Positions 48,201 through 59,689 of a stretch of DNA of 64,000 nt are shown piece by piece (within the stretch, counting starts at the first letter, position 1; every line of letters starts with the position of its first letter). Origin of the DNA: Coccinella septempunctata (lineage: Eukaryota; Arthropoda; Insecta; Coleoptera; Coccinellidae); assembly GCF_907165205.1 (NCBI RefSeq), contig NC_058196.1, positions 28,500,501 through 28,564,500 on the forward strand, given 5' to 3'. The position numbers were made by a program, and so were the translations under genes. The notes under the pieces were generated by a model, which was given only the letters and a program-made list of their open reading frames with translations, did no database searches and was not told the DNA's origin.

Positions 48201-48566
48201 CCTCATATGTGCAACCCAATTTCAGGGTAACCTGTCTTAGATAGTTTAGAGATATTGAAATGAATACAAATATTTGGTTAGTTATTTCAGGAATTAGAGG
48301 AAATATGGGTCATATACTATTGTCTTCGCCTAGGTTTCTATCTGGAGGGGATTGAATCGGATATTGTTTCATACCGGGTGGCGCTCTGTGTAATTGTATA
48401 TTAGTCAGTAGCGCTTGCCCGTATTGAATAAGGGTCCATCAATTCCAGACGTTCTCCATCGAAGAAAGAGCTATGTTGCTCTGACGAGGTCTAATGAGAG
48501 CGAAACCATGGTCAGCACTTGCTTTTCTTCGATCGAGCGTACTCCATTTAGGGCCTTGACAATGGC
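48201..48566. other. intron sequence
   Basis: Nothing recognised. Confidence 0.45.
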
Positions 48567-48753
48567 AAATTGAGGGCTTCATAGCTGAAGTGAACCAAGT
48601 CCATGCAGCCTAGTTTTGAGATAAATGGCTTAGAAGTTGTTTTTCACCAATTAATTCAAAAGTGACTTCTTGGTGATAAACAACTTCTGAGCCATTTATC
48701 TCAAAACTAGGCTGCATGGACTTGGTTCACTTTAGCTATGAACCCCTCACTTG
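48567..48753. mobile_element. foldback element, 84-bp arms and 19-base loop
   Basis: CCAAGTCCATGCAGCCTAGT and the rest of the left arm (48567-48650) are mirrored at 48670-48753 with only a handful of mismatches. No target duplication was identified. Confidence 0.92.
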
Positions 48754-49105
48754 TTGATATTCATACCAGCGAGTGGTATGCATCTGAACTAAGAATTAAT
48801 TCTTATTAGTATTTTTTTAATGAGGATTAAGTAAAGTATCGACTCTGTCTCGTTTAGTACACGTCATCCGTGTAAAAGTTAGTCCTCATAACATGATCGT
48901 TGAATAATACGCCATAATTTTATAACTGACCACGTCCTTCCATTCTTAAATCCATGTCAGTCTCAAATCGACGTGGCGAACCCTCTGTCTCGTACAACTG
49001 GCGACTATAGACCGCTCCTTTCATCCCTTTCCGACCGAACAGGCCCTCAATTCAGCACGTACTCCAGAACTACAAAACTGTAAAACTGTATTCTTTCTAT
49101 TGCAG
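48754..49105. other. intron end before ace-2 exon C
   Basis: Nothing recognised except the acceptor TTCTTTCTATTGCAG at 49091-49105. Confidence 0.55.
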
Positions 49106-49269
49106 CGTACAAGCACCTCGTTATGGGGAGAGTGGATGGGCGTGATGCACGGAGACGAGATCGAGTACGTGTTTGGACATCCGCTTAACATGTCACTTCA
49201 GTTCAACTCGAGGGAGAGGGAGCTCAGCCTGAAAATCATGCAGGCGTTTGCGAGGTTCGCAGCCACTGG
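49106..49269 (+). CDS. ace-2: acetylcholinesterase (ace-2 class), exon C with catalytic His
   Basis: Begins RTSTSLWGEWMGVMHGDEIE, whose His in GVMHGDE is the catalytic-triad histidine. It continues VFGHPLNMSLQFNSRERELS and ends FARFAATG with the Gly codon split (GG, then the donor GTAAGT). RTSTSLWGEWMGV is the ace-2 rather than ace-1 version of this region. HGDE, with Asp where vertebrate enzymes have Tyr, is normal for insects. The exon is 164 bp, and the following intron is phase 2 and 6.6 kb long. Confidence 0.96.
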
Positions 49270-49811
49270 GTAAGTTTCGAGTGATCTTTTCCTCGTTAGC
49301 GCGGGGTTTTCATTCGTTTTACCGTAATTGTTGAGGAAGAAATTTTTCGTGCGCCCATCTGGTACTTGAGTACGGGTTTAAGGTGCACTCTGGGTCAATA
49401 CACTGACCCGTTTGGCTGAAAGATGCAGATCGTTCTCGTGAATCACAAAAATGATAAGGCCTTCACAGATTAAGGGCTGATACATTCATCCCCTCTATAA
49501 ATGGTTCGTTAACTTTCGTTCGTTACATTTAATGGGGTGAATTCATGACCATTCATTGTTTTGGTAGTTACTGAAGAGACACCGAGGAGTTCATGTCCTT
49601 GAATGGGTGAATGTTGGGCAGATAAAAAATAACCTAAATATATTCAGATACATAACATTCATTGATATAAAAATCAACAAAATTGAGCTAATCAACCACT
49701 TTAAATACCAACAGAAAGAGTAGGTACTGACCATGGTTTCATTTTCTTTAAACTCGTTAGAGCAAAACGACGAAAATGAAACTTGGTGCCCAGGTGGCCT
49801 AGCGCCACCTG

Positions 49812-51277
49812 GCTGAGAATGGTAGTCAAGGTTTCCATCATCAGATGTATCAGCGTGTGAAATACATATTTTCTCATTTATTTCCGAGATCTGTTTTACC
49901 TTTTTCGAACCTTTGTATATTTTGTTATTTTTATTTCTATTATTCAATTTTCTTTTTTTGAAGCAAACTATTATCATCTTAGCTCAGTGCGGGAAACTTG
50001 GACGAATGAATATGTCTCCCGACCATAGCAATTAATTTTTTTGCGTGAAGATATCATGACCAAATAGGTAACGATAGATAATAGTAGAGTGATTGTGAGA
50101 TGAACATTTTGAGTCAAGCAATCGTTTTTTAGGAACCGAAAATTGACTCATGTCTCCCTAACCCATGGGAGAGTTGAACAGGGGGCGAGAGAGACATGAC
50201 CATAAGTTTGTTTATCAGGAAAATCATTGAAAGAAAACAATTTCCAATGACCAACGATTGTCTATGTGAAGATTTTCATCATCAGATGTTTCAGCGTATG
50301 AAATACATATTTTCTATTTCGGAGTCACTTTCACTTATTTCTGAGATGTTTTTTACTCTTTTGAGTTTTATATTCATTTCTTTTATTCAATTTTCTCGTT
50401 TTGAAGCAAACTTTTATCTAAGCTCAGTGCGGTAAACTTGGACCATTGATTATATCTCCCGACCATAGCATGGGTCAAGTATCCCGCACTCCCTTTTAGT
50501 CTATTCAACAGATGTTTTCTTGAAACTTTTACAACTATTATCAAAAAGTCTCATCGTTTGTAAAACAATATTAATCAATCAAATCAATAAAACTAAATGA
50601 AATCACGCACCTATTTAACTCTTCAGACAGTGTAACAAACAATAATTATTCAATTTCTTACATGCTAACAACAAAATCACGTTCAACCCTTTCACTCCCA
50701 AACTGTTCTGATGGCGGCCAAAATGGAGCCGCCACTAGTTGTGCCTTGTTACGAGTATGTCACAAACTATTTAAGACACCAGTAGCGCGAAATTTTAATT
50801 GAAATATTTGAGGTGGTTCAAGTCTCTTACCTGAGCAAGGCTCCCTATAATCATACAGCGCAGCATCAAAAGGCGTCAAATTAAGACGACGAAGTTTCAT
50901 GGCATTCTGACCGTTAGCTTGAAGATTCATTCATTCATTCATTGCTGTATCCCGTTGCCGGGAATGAATCTACAAAAAGACGAAAAAAGGGAAAAAAACA
51001 AAAACAAAAGAAAAAAAAAGGAAAACAAAGAAGATTAATGTCATTTCAGAGACCCCAGTTTGTTTTTTTTGGAGCAATTTCGTGTGTCGATCAAACACGA
51101 TCAAAAAATATTGATGAAGACTTGATAAGCATCATGGACACTGTGCACCAGGAAAATCAATAACTATTGACTGAATTGCCTATTTTAAACACAGCCATAC
51201 AAGCTTCAATGTTGCTGAACACTCTGGTTGCCAAAACTTTCATCAAGTGTGAGCAAATTTAGGGTTTTATGAAGAAT
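49812..51277. mobile_element. pogo-like TIR element, copy 2, inverted and truncated
   Basis: The reverse complement matches 6290-7290 and 9880-10060. Shared stretches include GAAAACAATTTCCAATGACC, GTGCGG(G/T)AAACTTGGAC and AGGTGGTTCAAGTCTC. A 220-bp internal segment (with CATCATCAGATGT and CTCAGTGCGG) is duplicated directly at 49815-50035 and 50258-50490. This copy lacks the 2.58-kb insertion of copy 1 and so shows the empty site near 50163. Confidence 0.82.
50928..51029 (-). mobile_element. 102-bp family 1 LINE tail with 7-bp target duplication
   Basis: GAAGATT lies on both sides (50921-50927 and 51030-51036), and the homologous site in element copy 1 (near 6525) is uninterrupted. The insert, on the minus strand, is the extreme LINE 3' end (TGTAGATTCATTC, AACGGGATACAGCAAT) with a (GAAT)n tail. 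Confidence 0.88.
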
Positions 51278-53261
51278 AAAGCGTCCAATTCAATCTGCGT
51301 ATCAGCCAAACTACCAGAAATCAAGCGGTCCGACCGGCAGAGCGAAATAACCAAACCAAACCTGCCCGCGTTTTCCAAATTTAATTCGTATTTAATTAAG
51401 GTTCGCAAACGATACGCCAGCCTCCATTCTTTCATCGCCTCATCACAAAAGCAACATCAGTTCCATTTATCTCCGGCCCGAGCAACAATGGCCTGGTGAT
51501 TAATTTTCCATGCCAAGGTGCAACAAAAATCATGCAAATTAATGGCGTAGAACCATTTAATACAAAATTAGCGGCATTCAGATCCATTGTTAGCGCTGAA
51601 CTCTGCTCTATTTGCATATGTATCCACTCTATTCGGGTTTTCAATGAGGTACTATGTGGCTTATGTTCCCAGTGGAAACAATAGATGGGGGTCGGCTGGA
51701 AACAATTGCACAAACCATGAATTTCGAACGCAAAAGAGATCCGAAATCGTTGCAATAAACATAAGTTTGAATTTTCCCATCCTGTGTTTCACATCGAACC
51801 CTAATCAAAATTTTCCACCATTAAAAAACCACCCTATACACTATACTATACTATGCAGTGTTTATAGTAATATTTTTTACGAGGCATGATAGAAATAGAG
51901 TCATTTCAAATTAGTTTACATTATCATCTATACAGCTGAGCCTTTGACTTGATCGATTGATGATTGATCAATTTCTTTTGGATGATAATAACTAATTCAG
52001 CTTCCAACTAAAAATTCTGCGGTCTCCTACGGAATCACCCTGTATATTCAACAGAATGAGGCCAATATATCTCGCCTTCAAGCAGGCAGTGGCCTTGGAA
52101 TGTGTCGATGATATCGATATATCGTTGCCATCCCTTGTCAATTCGCTTGGCAACAACGTATGGAGTGCATTTGGATACGGGGGCCTCATTCTGGGGTGTT
52201 ATCATTTATTCATTCATTTCCGGCTAGGTGCAAATGGCTGATATCCAATACGTCCATGTGTCACTTTTTCCAACGTGGAATTGCCTTGGAGAATCCAAGG
52301 ACTGTGAATAATGAATACGGTGGAAGTGAAACAGATGAAATAGGGCTCTTTTGGACTACACTCCACGTAGATTAACTTGTTACGTGAGTTGTTGCCGAAA
52401 ATGGAAAATATCGACGGTAATAATTAATTTATTTTGAGTGTGGACAGAAGGGGAACTCATCACTTCATGCTCACAACAAGCTGACACTAATATAAGCACA
52501 TAGAATGGATATTTCATAAAGTGAATGACACAGAAGACGATGAACTCTCTTGCACATACAGTTTTGCAACAGAATTAAGAAGAGATCAACATAAACCATT
52601 CCACTGATAAACTTTAAATAGCAATAACATCACTTTCATGAGAAATATAAGGCGAAGAAATTGGTTTCTCATTGATTTTTCATCTTCGTCATTGAAATAA
52701 CCCCCAACGTATTCTGTGATTGTTGTGATGTTTCATCAATGAGAAATAATAAACGTTTTATTCATGAAGTCCATTCTGAAAAACCTCATTGACGTAATGA
52801 AACCCCAGCAGGATATGTCTAGTTATGAAACATATCCATTTAGTATCATCAGGGTCACAGGACAAAAAATTGATGGATTATACTTTCCGAATTAGTAGGT
52901 TCCAAATTTTCATCAGTAATAATTCCGTATGACATTGGAACCGGCCTTACTGAAATTCGAATCGAACTGATGTTTTCAGGAGTTCATCTTTTGATTCATA
53001 AAAACTGACAGGATGAGTAATGACTTTTAACGATACTCCTTCGATAATATCATATTTTGGTAATGGAAACATTCTCCTTTTTCCTTTCATCAATAAATTA
53101 ATCCTCAATCATATCATTCAATTGTCCATCATAAGCCGAACGAAAATGATTGTTTTTGAAGTTGACAATTTCCAAGGACATAAAAGACTTTTCCGAAAAC
53201 CTAAGAGGGTTTCCAATGTTGAAAACTAGACTGCAACTCTTGAGGAGTGCATATGATGTTA
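51278..53261. other. intron sequence, no firm features
   Basis: Only short inverted matches such as AGAATGAGGCC/GGCCTCATTCT at about 52045 and 52185 were seen. The 100- and 107-codon frames near 51432-51889 match nothing known. Confidence 0.4.
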
Positions 53262-53430
53262 ATCATTAACATTTAAATTTTGAAAATTTGTGTTTTTTCT
53301 GTGTTGAGTCCAGGTCTCTTGCTCGTTTCGCTTGTTGGCCTTATGAACCTACTTCTAAGATGATGCCTCGAGTCACACGTTTTTCTAACTAGTCTTGGAC
53401 GAATCCCTTTTTCCATTGCAATAAAATATT
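53262..53430. repeat. dispersed ~165-bp repeat, copy 1
   Basis: TTTTGAAAATTTGTGTTTTT and GTTGAGTCCAGGTCTCTTGC onward match 58478-58640 in direct orientation. Confidence 0.85.
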
Positions 53431-54117
53431 TTTCTTCCCTTCAAAGGATCGAGGATTGAACAAATTAGACGTACCCAAACTACCTTTATGGAAGTCCGTA
53501 TCTGCGACACAAAGCATCCCCTCAGCCTATATATGTGTCCTGTCGACTCATCCACCAATGGAATACATAATTAGTAGGGTTAATCTGGATTAGACCCCAA
53601 GAATAATATCTCAAAGCTACACCCCTCTTTGTTAAGTCTAATTATATCACCGCTTTACCAGAATATAATCCGCGGCCAATATAAATTGCATTATCTGAGA
53701 GAGGTCTATATTGTGTATACTTATCTTTTAACTAGATATTGTTCTTGAATGATATACAGAGGATTATTTTAACGAGAAGTGAAGATTTAAACAGTTTTGT
53801 TGCTGTTTTTTGGCAAAGATCAGTTCAATTTCCAACACCTGCATAGCTATTTTCATGATTATAATGATACTAGCTTAAACCTGTGGCTTCGCTCGCGTGA
53901 TATTTCATTGTAAAACGCTGGTGAAACATAATTGGAATCATTCAAGAACATATATGAGCAGAAAACCTCACTACGAAAAATGAAGAGAAAAATCAAATCG
54001 AAAAGTAATTTTGTCCGATTCGGCTCTGATAAAGAGAAATAGCCATTTCAAATTTTCATAATGAGCTATGCCACCATTGAAGAAATGGAATTCCCTCCAG
54101 AATAACACGCTAAATCT
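53431..54117. other. intron sequence
   Basis: Nothing recognised. Confidence 0.4.
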
Positions 54118-54177
54118 ATGACATAACTACGAAAGCGCTGAAGGGTCACACAAAAAAAAATAATCCAAATATATAAT

Positions 54178-54445
54178 TCCGACTTGTTAAGTCAGAATTC
54201 TGAATTACAAGTCGAAATTCCGAATTGCAAGTCAGAATTCTGAGTTACAAGTCAGAATTCTGAGATACAAGTCGAAATTCTGAGTTACAAGTCGGAATTC
54301 GGAGATACAAGTCGGAATTCTGAGATACAAGTCGGAATCCTACTTGCAAGTCGGAATTCTGAGTTACAAGTCGGAATTCTGAGATACAAGTCGGAATTCT
54401 GAGTTACAAGTCGGAATTCTGAGATACAAGTCAGAATTCTGAGAT
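54178..54445 (+). repeat. 20-bp minisatellite, left array (about 13 units)
   Basis: Unit ACAAGTCGGAATTCTGAGAT with alternating variants GAGTT/GAGAT and CAGAATT/CGGAATT. Each unit contains a GAATTC palindrome. Confidence 0.95.
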
Positions 54446-54823
54446 GGAAGACAGTAGTGGGGCTAGAATTGGTCGAATGCTTTGTTGCATTCGATTGTTG
54501 CCGAATCATGTGAGCAAAATGCCCTCCGTAGAGCAGATTTGTCTCATTTAAGGCATGTATAGGCACATTTGGACCCTTAACTTACGCCTACTCTATCTCT
54601 TTTCTTTCAAAAGTTTTAACGGACGTTATTGATTCTGACAAGCTCACAGAGCCTCTGAGGGGTTCGTCGTTACCTACGGGAAATCAGGATAATATGATAA
54701 TATATAATATATCTGTAGTATCCATATATGCTCGTAGGTTGACAATAAGCCGATCGCTTCTTCGTGTTTTGACACGATTTCCGAAGGCTTCTCGCAAGCA
54801 CTTTATAGGGTTTACTAAGGACT

Positions 54824-55030
54824 AACGGCCAGTTTTATAATCAAACTTAAAGCCCCTTCAATTTTAAAGCTTTTCTTTAACCCTACCGAAACTGACACTA
54901 ACGTCCAGTTTCATAATCGAATTTAACGCCACTTTAAGCTTAAAGCTTCCTTTACTGTCATTTTTAGTAGGGTTAAAGGAAGCTTTAAAGTTAAAGTGAC
55001 TTTGAACTTGATTATGAAACTGGATGTAGG
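54824..55030. mobile_element. hairpin MITE with CCAGTTTCATAATC ends
   Basis: CCAGTTTCATAATCGAATTTAA (54906 on) is inverted at the right as GATTATGAAACTGGATG. An additional, more diverged left copy CCAGTTTTATAATCAAACTT starts at about 54829. The arms meet around GCTTCCTTTA/TAAAGGAAGC. Confidence 0.82.
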
Positions 55031-55313
55031 AATTTCGATAAAGTGCTCAAATCACTAAGAAGTTAGGAAGGTTTTGAAAAGTTCTCAGGAGCATAATGTA
55101 GTACATAAATAGTACAAAAATACTCCAACAAGTGCTTTCACAAGCACTGAGCATGAAGCTTTGGGTCAGCTCAGCTATGGTGCAACCGAAGAGAAAAATA
55201 GAATATCATTTTATTCATCCAAAAGTCCTCCAAGAAGCCAAAAACACATTCACGGATCAAATGCAAAAAAACAAAAGTCATTAGACCTATTTTAGCCCTC
55301 CTCCTGTCTTGCA

Positions 55314-55508
55314 TCTCAAAATTCCGACTTACAAGTCGGAATTCCGACTTGTATCTCGGAATTCCGACTTGTATCTCAGAATTCTGACTTGTATTTTAGA
55401 ATTCGGAGTTACAAGTCAGAATTCTGACTGTGCATCTCAGAATTCCGACTTGTAAGTCAGAATTCTGACATGTATCTCAGAATTCCGACTTGCAAGTCGG
55501 AATTGTAC
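55314..55508 (-). repeat. 20-bp minisatellite, right array (about 9 units), inverted
   Basis: The same unit in opposite orientation (ATCTCAGAATTCCGACTTGT), with variants that make several units self-palindromic (GTCGGAATTCCGAC). Confidence 0.94.
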
Positions 55509-55837
55509 ATTTTGAATTTTTTTTTTTTGGTGTGGCACTTCAGCGCTTTCGTACATAACACATCTTTCTTCTTAAGCATAACTCGTGATTTATGAGCCAT
55601 TATTCGCTGATGATCTATTGAATATTCGCTAGTCTATCTTACCTTTCTCCTACTAGCAGGATTGGAAGGTGGAGCAAATTGAATTTCCCGAATATTTGGG
55701 CGCAAAGTGGGCAAACATCACATCCGACTCATCATAACCCACATCCCCTCAACCATTCACGCAATTTTCCGACTCCCCCATTACATTATCATCCAAATGT
55801 ACATCCAGCAATATTCGAGGCCTAAATATTTTTGCAG

Positions 55838-55995
55838 GAAACCGGTGACAGACGACGTGAATTGGCCGCTGTACACAAAGGACCAACCTCAGTATTTCAT
55901 TTTCAACGCAGAGAAGAACGGCATCGGGAGGGGACCAAGGGCGACCGGCTGTGCGTTCTGGAATAATTTCTTCCCCAGGCTCAGGGATAATCCAG
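55838..55995 (+). CDS. ace-2: acetylcholinesterase (ace-2 class), exon D
   Basis: The first base completes the Gly split from exon C. The frame then reads KPVTDDVNWPLYTKDQPQYF, IFNAEKNGIGRGPRATG and CAFWNNFFPRLRDNP, and ends on the first base of a split codon before the consensus donor GTGAGT. The cysteine in TGCAFW pairs, by family precedent, with that in exon B. RGPRATGCAFW is the strongly conserved end of the catalytic domain. The acceptor is TTTTTGCAG. A phase-1 intron of 7.6 kb separates it from the terminal exon. Confidence 0.96.
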
Positions 55996-56859
55996 GTGAG
56001 TTTTCATCGGTTTTTACAGGTGCCGCGCTCGGAAGCGAGTCGCAAAAAACGACGCCGCGGCGGCGTTCAGCGACGGTGCGAACGGAATTGGACGTATCAA
56101 TCGAGTACGACGGATTTTCTCCCTCATTCTCGTGTTTGTTTTCGATGTTGTGTGGTAGGAAATATCCTAGGGCAAATCCTCCTTTCGGCGAATCAATTTG
56201 ATGTTTTATCCGTCGTGCGGAGTATTTTTCGACAATTTATTACGAATTTCTGTTGAAGTATTGAGGATGGAGTATCTCAACAGTCATGAACGAGCGTAGG
56301 AAATCGCAGAGGATCATAGCGCTGAATATTCAGAGCTGAGGATGGTGTCTTAAACGAAATTAGTGCGACGTTCTGAGAAATACTCATCCAGATGCGCCAT
56401 CTATCCCTCCCTGCATTCATCGAATGTTGAAATATTCCTCAAGCGACCACAGCCGTGTCAAGGGCTCGACCGTAAGACCACATTGTGGTCAGGAAATTTG
56501 ATAACAATGAAAAAGAATGGAATAATGTTACAGAACAGCACAGTACAGTACAGTGCATTTTTTTGTCTATACGCTACTGACTTGCGTATTCAAACTGCTC
56601 GTTATACAAGCCTCCCTGTCTATTTGTCGGTTTGTAGTTGTTTTGTGTTTTGTTGAGTGAATTCTTGTAGTTATATTTGTATTTCGTTTCTTTACTTTGA
56701 CATGTGCGAGCAAGTTTTTGTAATTGTAGAAACACCAATAAACTCTCTTTCTCTCTCTATCTACTCCAAGTGTCAACCGGGCAATATTTCTTATCAAGAG
56801 CGCCAATTTTTGCAAAAATCTTCCCTGGTAGAACTAAATGACGTTGAAGATTTACCTCG
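55996..56859. other. intron sequence
   Basis: Nothing recognised apart from a short CT-rich run near 56745. Confidence 0.45.
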
Positions 56860-57722
56860 TACAAATAATTTAACAATAGATTCTTGAGGTCAAGAGAAAC
56901 ACTTTCTTTCCCTACCATTGTTTTCGAATAGGCTCGGTTAGAAAGATACAGGCTGTTGAAAAACCATATAAAAACGTTATTTTTATTATCTCACAAACGG
57001 TTGTATCGAATGAAATAAATTTCGGAATATAGTTTTTCGTTTATTTGATTAATCTTTTTCGAACACAAGATATCACCGACGTCTTCCACTTCTTTTGTTA
57101 TAACCATAACGTACCATAAAAATGCCAAAAATTCAAAGAACCCAACACTTGAAACTAAGTTGGACGCTATACAGGGTGAGCCATCCATAACTTTTTACCC
57201 CGAGTTTTGAGCTTTAGGATGGAATAACGAAAAAACGATCAAATAGGTCAAATTTTGTTGAGAGGGGGACAAATAAGGGTGTAATTTGACCTGTCTGAGC
57301 GTTTTTTCGTTATTCCATCCCAAAGCTCAAAATTCGGGGTGGAAGGTTATGGATGGTCCAATGATGAATATTTGAACGTTTTGAAAAGAAAAATATTCAT
57401 CATATTTTCTCATATAATGCGCCGTTTTCGAGTAATTTGATGTTGAAAAATTAAAAAGTATCTAAGAAATTTGAAAGATTGGGAGCTTTGGCTGAATACA
57501 ACTCTGTTTGAAAGATACACAGATTCTTAGTGTCACAGATTTAGCTAGTTATTCTTGGGGTAATTTTGTTTTTCCAGGGGTGGCACAGCTCATTATAAAA
57601 ACTTCAAATGGCTATATCATTTCATCAGGGAATCGGAAAAAATGGTAAAGGAAAAAAGTGTTTCTTTTGACCTCAAGAATCCACCGTTGAAATATTTGTA
57701 CGAGTCAAAGAATCAGCCCCCA
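56860..57722. mobile_element. ACAGGGTGAGTC family MITE, copy 4, interrupted
   Basis: Starts CGTACAAATAATTTAACAAT with TTCTTGAGGTCAAGAGAAAC and ends GTACGAGTCAAAGAATCAG. Orientation and interior match copy 1, including TTTTTCCAGGGGTGGCACAG. A second MITE is inserted at 57173-57362. Confidence 0.82.
57173..57362. mobile_element. 190-bp hairpin MITE nested in copy 4
   Basis: CCATCCATAACTTTTTACCC and GGATGGAATAACGAAAAAAC are inverted at the right (GTTTTTTCGTTATTCCATCC, GGTTATGGATGG). In copies 1 and 2 the sequence GACGCTATCAAATGAATATT-like is continuous at this point, which marks the insertion. Confidence 0.85.
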
Positions 57723-58477
57723 TGATCCATTTGATGGAAACTAGTAATTTTTTCAGTTTTTGAACAGATTTCGATATTATACGAGGCAAAAACGAAAGTA
57801 GAAAGGGAAAGAAGAGATAATGCACATTCTTTTCACGTCGATTTGTGGACTCCGAGGGTAAATCAGGGCCCCTGTGTCTTCCGCCACTATTATGCAACTT
57901 CAATAACGCTCTCAAAAATTGATCGAGAATGTTCTAATCGTAGTGTTTACATATTCATCACTCAACACATTATGTTCATATCAAATTGTTCGTCGTTATC
58001 TCCCACAATAACTAAGCTTCCCTTTGACCTTCCCGATCTAGGGGTTCACTAAACGTAATTTCAAAGTCTCCGGTCCCGATTTTCCCCAGATAGAGCCAAC
58101 AAGAATATTTGCCTTATCAACGGATACTTTCGATGTTTACTTCTCCCAATCTCCTGCAAATTAACCCTGTCGTTTCCCGGCTCCAGACGTAGATACCCCC
58201 ACTCCCCGGGCCGGAATTAGTCAGATCAAAGGGTGCGGACTTCAATTAATTTCGGCATTTCCAGGACCTCGGAGAAGAAACTGATAATGGATTTTGATCA
58301 AATTACTTGAGGAAGAAGGAAACGGAAGACAATCCTTCCTCTTCCTCAACGTGAGCACTCTGCTGGGGATGTCCAATCACAGGATTCAGGCACAAGAACT
58401 GTCGTTGAAAGTGTTATACTCATTTTGAAAGAGCCACTCCTCTAGTAGTACATTTCACTGACCTCGGCAAATCACAC
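57723..58477. other. intron sequence
   Basis: 58150-58300 is less AT-rich, with no coding match. Confidence 0.4.
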
Positions 58478-58640
58478 ATATTCAAATTTTGAAAATTTGT
58501 GTTTTTTTTTGTGTTGAGTCCAGGTCTCTTGCTCGTTTGGCTTTTTGGACTTATGAACCTACCTTCAAGACGATGCCTCTTGTCTCACGTTTTTATATCT
58601 GGTCTTGGACGAATCACTTTTTCCATTCAGCGACAAAATT
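58478..58640. repeat. dispersed ~165-bp repeat, copy 2
   Basis: Shares GTTGAGTCCAGGTCTCTTGC, ATGAACCTAC and GTCTTGGACGAATC with 53262-53430. Confidence 0.85.
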
Positions 58641-59689
58641 ATTACAGCATGAAATATTTTTTAGAATGGAGAATTGACGAACCTTTGTTTACGATTGAAC
58701 GATGCCGAAACATTGCAATATGGTGTTGTTCTTCCCTTCTAAAGCACTGGTTTTTCGTGAAAATCAGTGCGTGGCTGAAGGAATACAAAGATATCGATAT
58801 TTTCCATTGACCGACGCTCTGTTGACACCCCTACATTCAGCCGCTTGCCGCCGACAGGGGCGAGGAAGTTCCAGAATGAGTTTGTGTATAAAACTTAAAT
58901 TGCATTAAGATGTTAAATTATTCTCTCGAAAAATATTTGACAAGTTTTCGAATAAAACGCCTTCGTCCGGATAATTAAATTACCGGCTCTCCAGGCTGTC
59001 AGTCTGGAATAGATGGGCTTCGCGTTCGCGATGGAAAAGAAACTTTGATTATGTGCATATCTGAGGGGACCCGTCACTCCATTTCCGCATCCAGAAATGG
59101 AGCAGTTTGTATCCAGTTACTTGTTTTGGACGTCGTGGATTCTCTTCACTTGGATCATTAAGCCAATAAAGATTGAGAATTGGTCCCAAGAAAGCTACGA
59201 AGCATTTGTTCCTTGTTTTCTGACAAAAATATAATATTGAAAGCAAATAATTTTTTTATGCTCAAAAATGAATTAATTTTAACTATTTTAATTTTATTCT
59301 AGTAAATTTTTTTTTCAGTATGGTAGGTATTCAAATATCACTTTGAATGCTCGCAAAGCCAAGCGAATTCATAACAAGCATAAAATATATTTTGAACTTG
59401 AATGACGACAGCATTATGATCTAATTTTAATGCACTGGTGTGAGATGGAGTAATGCTAGACATAATGTATAACTTAATTAAACTTTCCACATTCTGACGA
59501 GAGCTGCAACCAATTATACAGAGCGGTTAATTAATGTCTGCATGTGTTCGGGTATTTCGATGTGCCTTCATGTATAGTAACAAGCCTCTCAAGAATGGCG
59601 TTTGTGTCTGTTCAAGAATTACATCCTATCGTATTTTATTCACAGGGTGCTAATTTCCCCCCGTTCGCAATTTCGAAGAAACAGTCGTC
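58641..59689. other. intron sequence
   Basis: No recognised feature. Confidence 0.4.

Larger units (their letters stand above)
54118..55563. mobile_element. inverted-repeat element with minisatellite arms
   Basis: The outer ends ATGACATAACTACGAAAGCG CTGAAG and, inverted, ATGTGTTATGTACGAAAGCG CTGAAG are followed on both sides by an A- or T-rich run. Then comes a 20-bp minisatellite in opposite orientation on the two sides. The roughly 800-bp centre contains a smaller hairpin element. No ORF is recognised. Confidence 0.82.
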
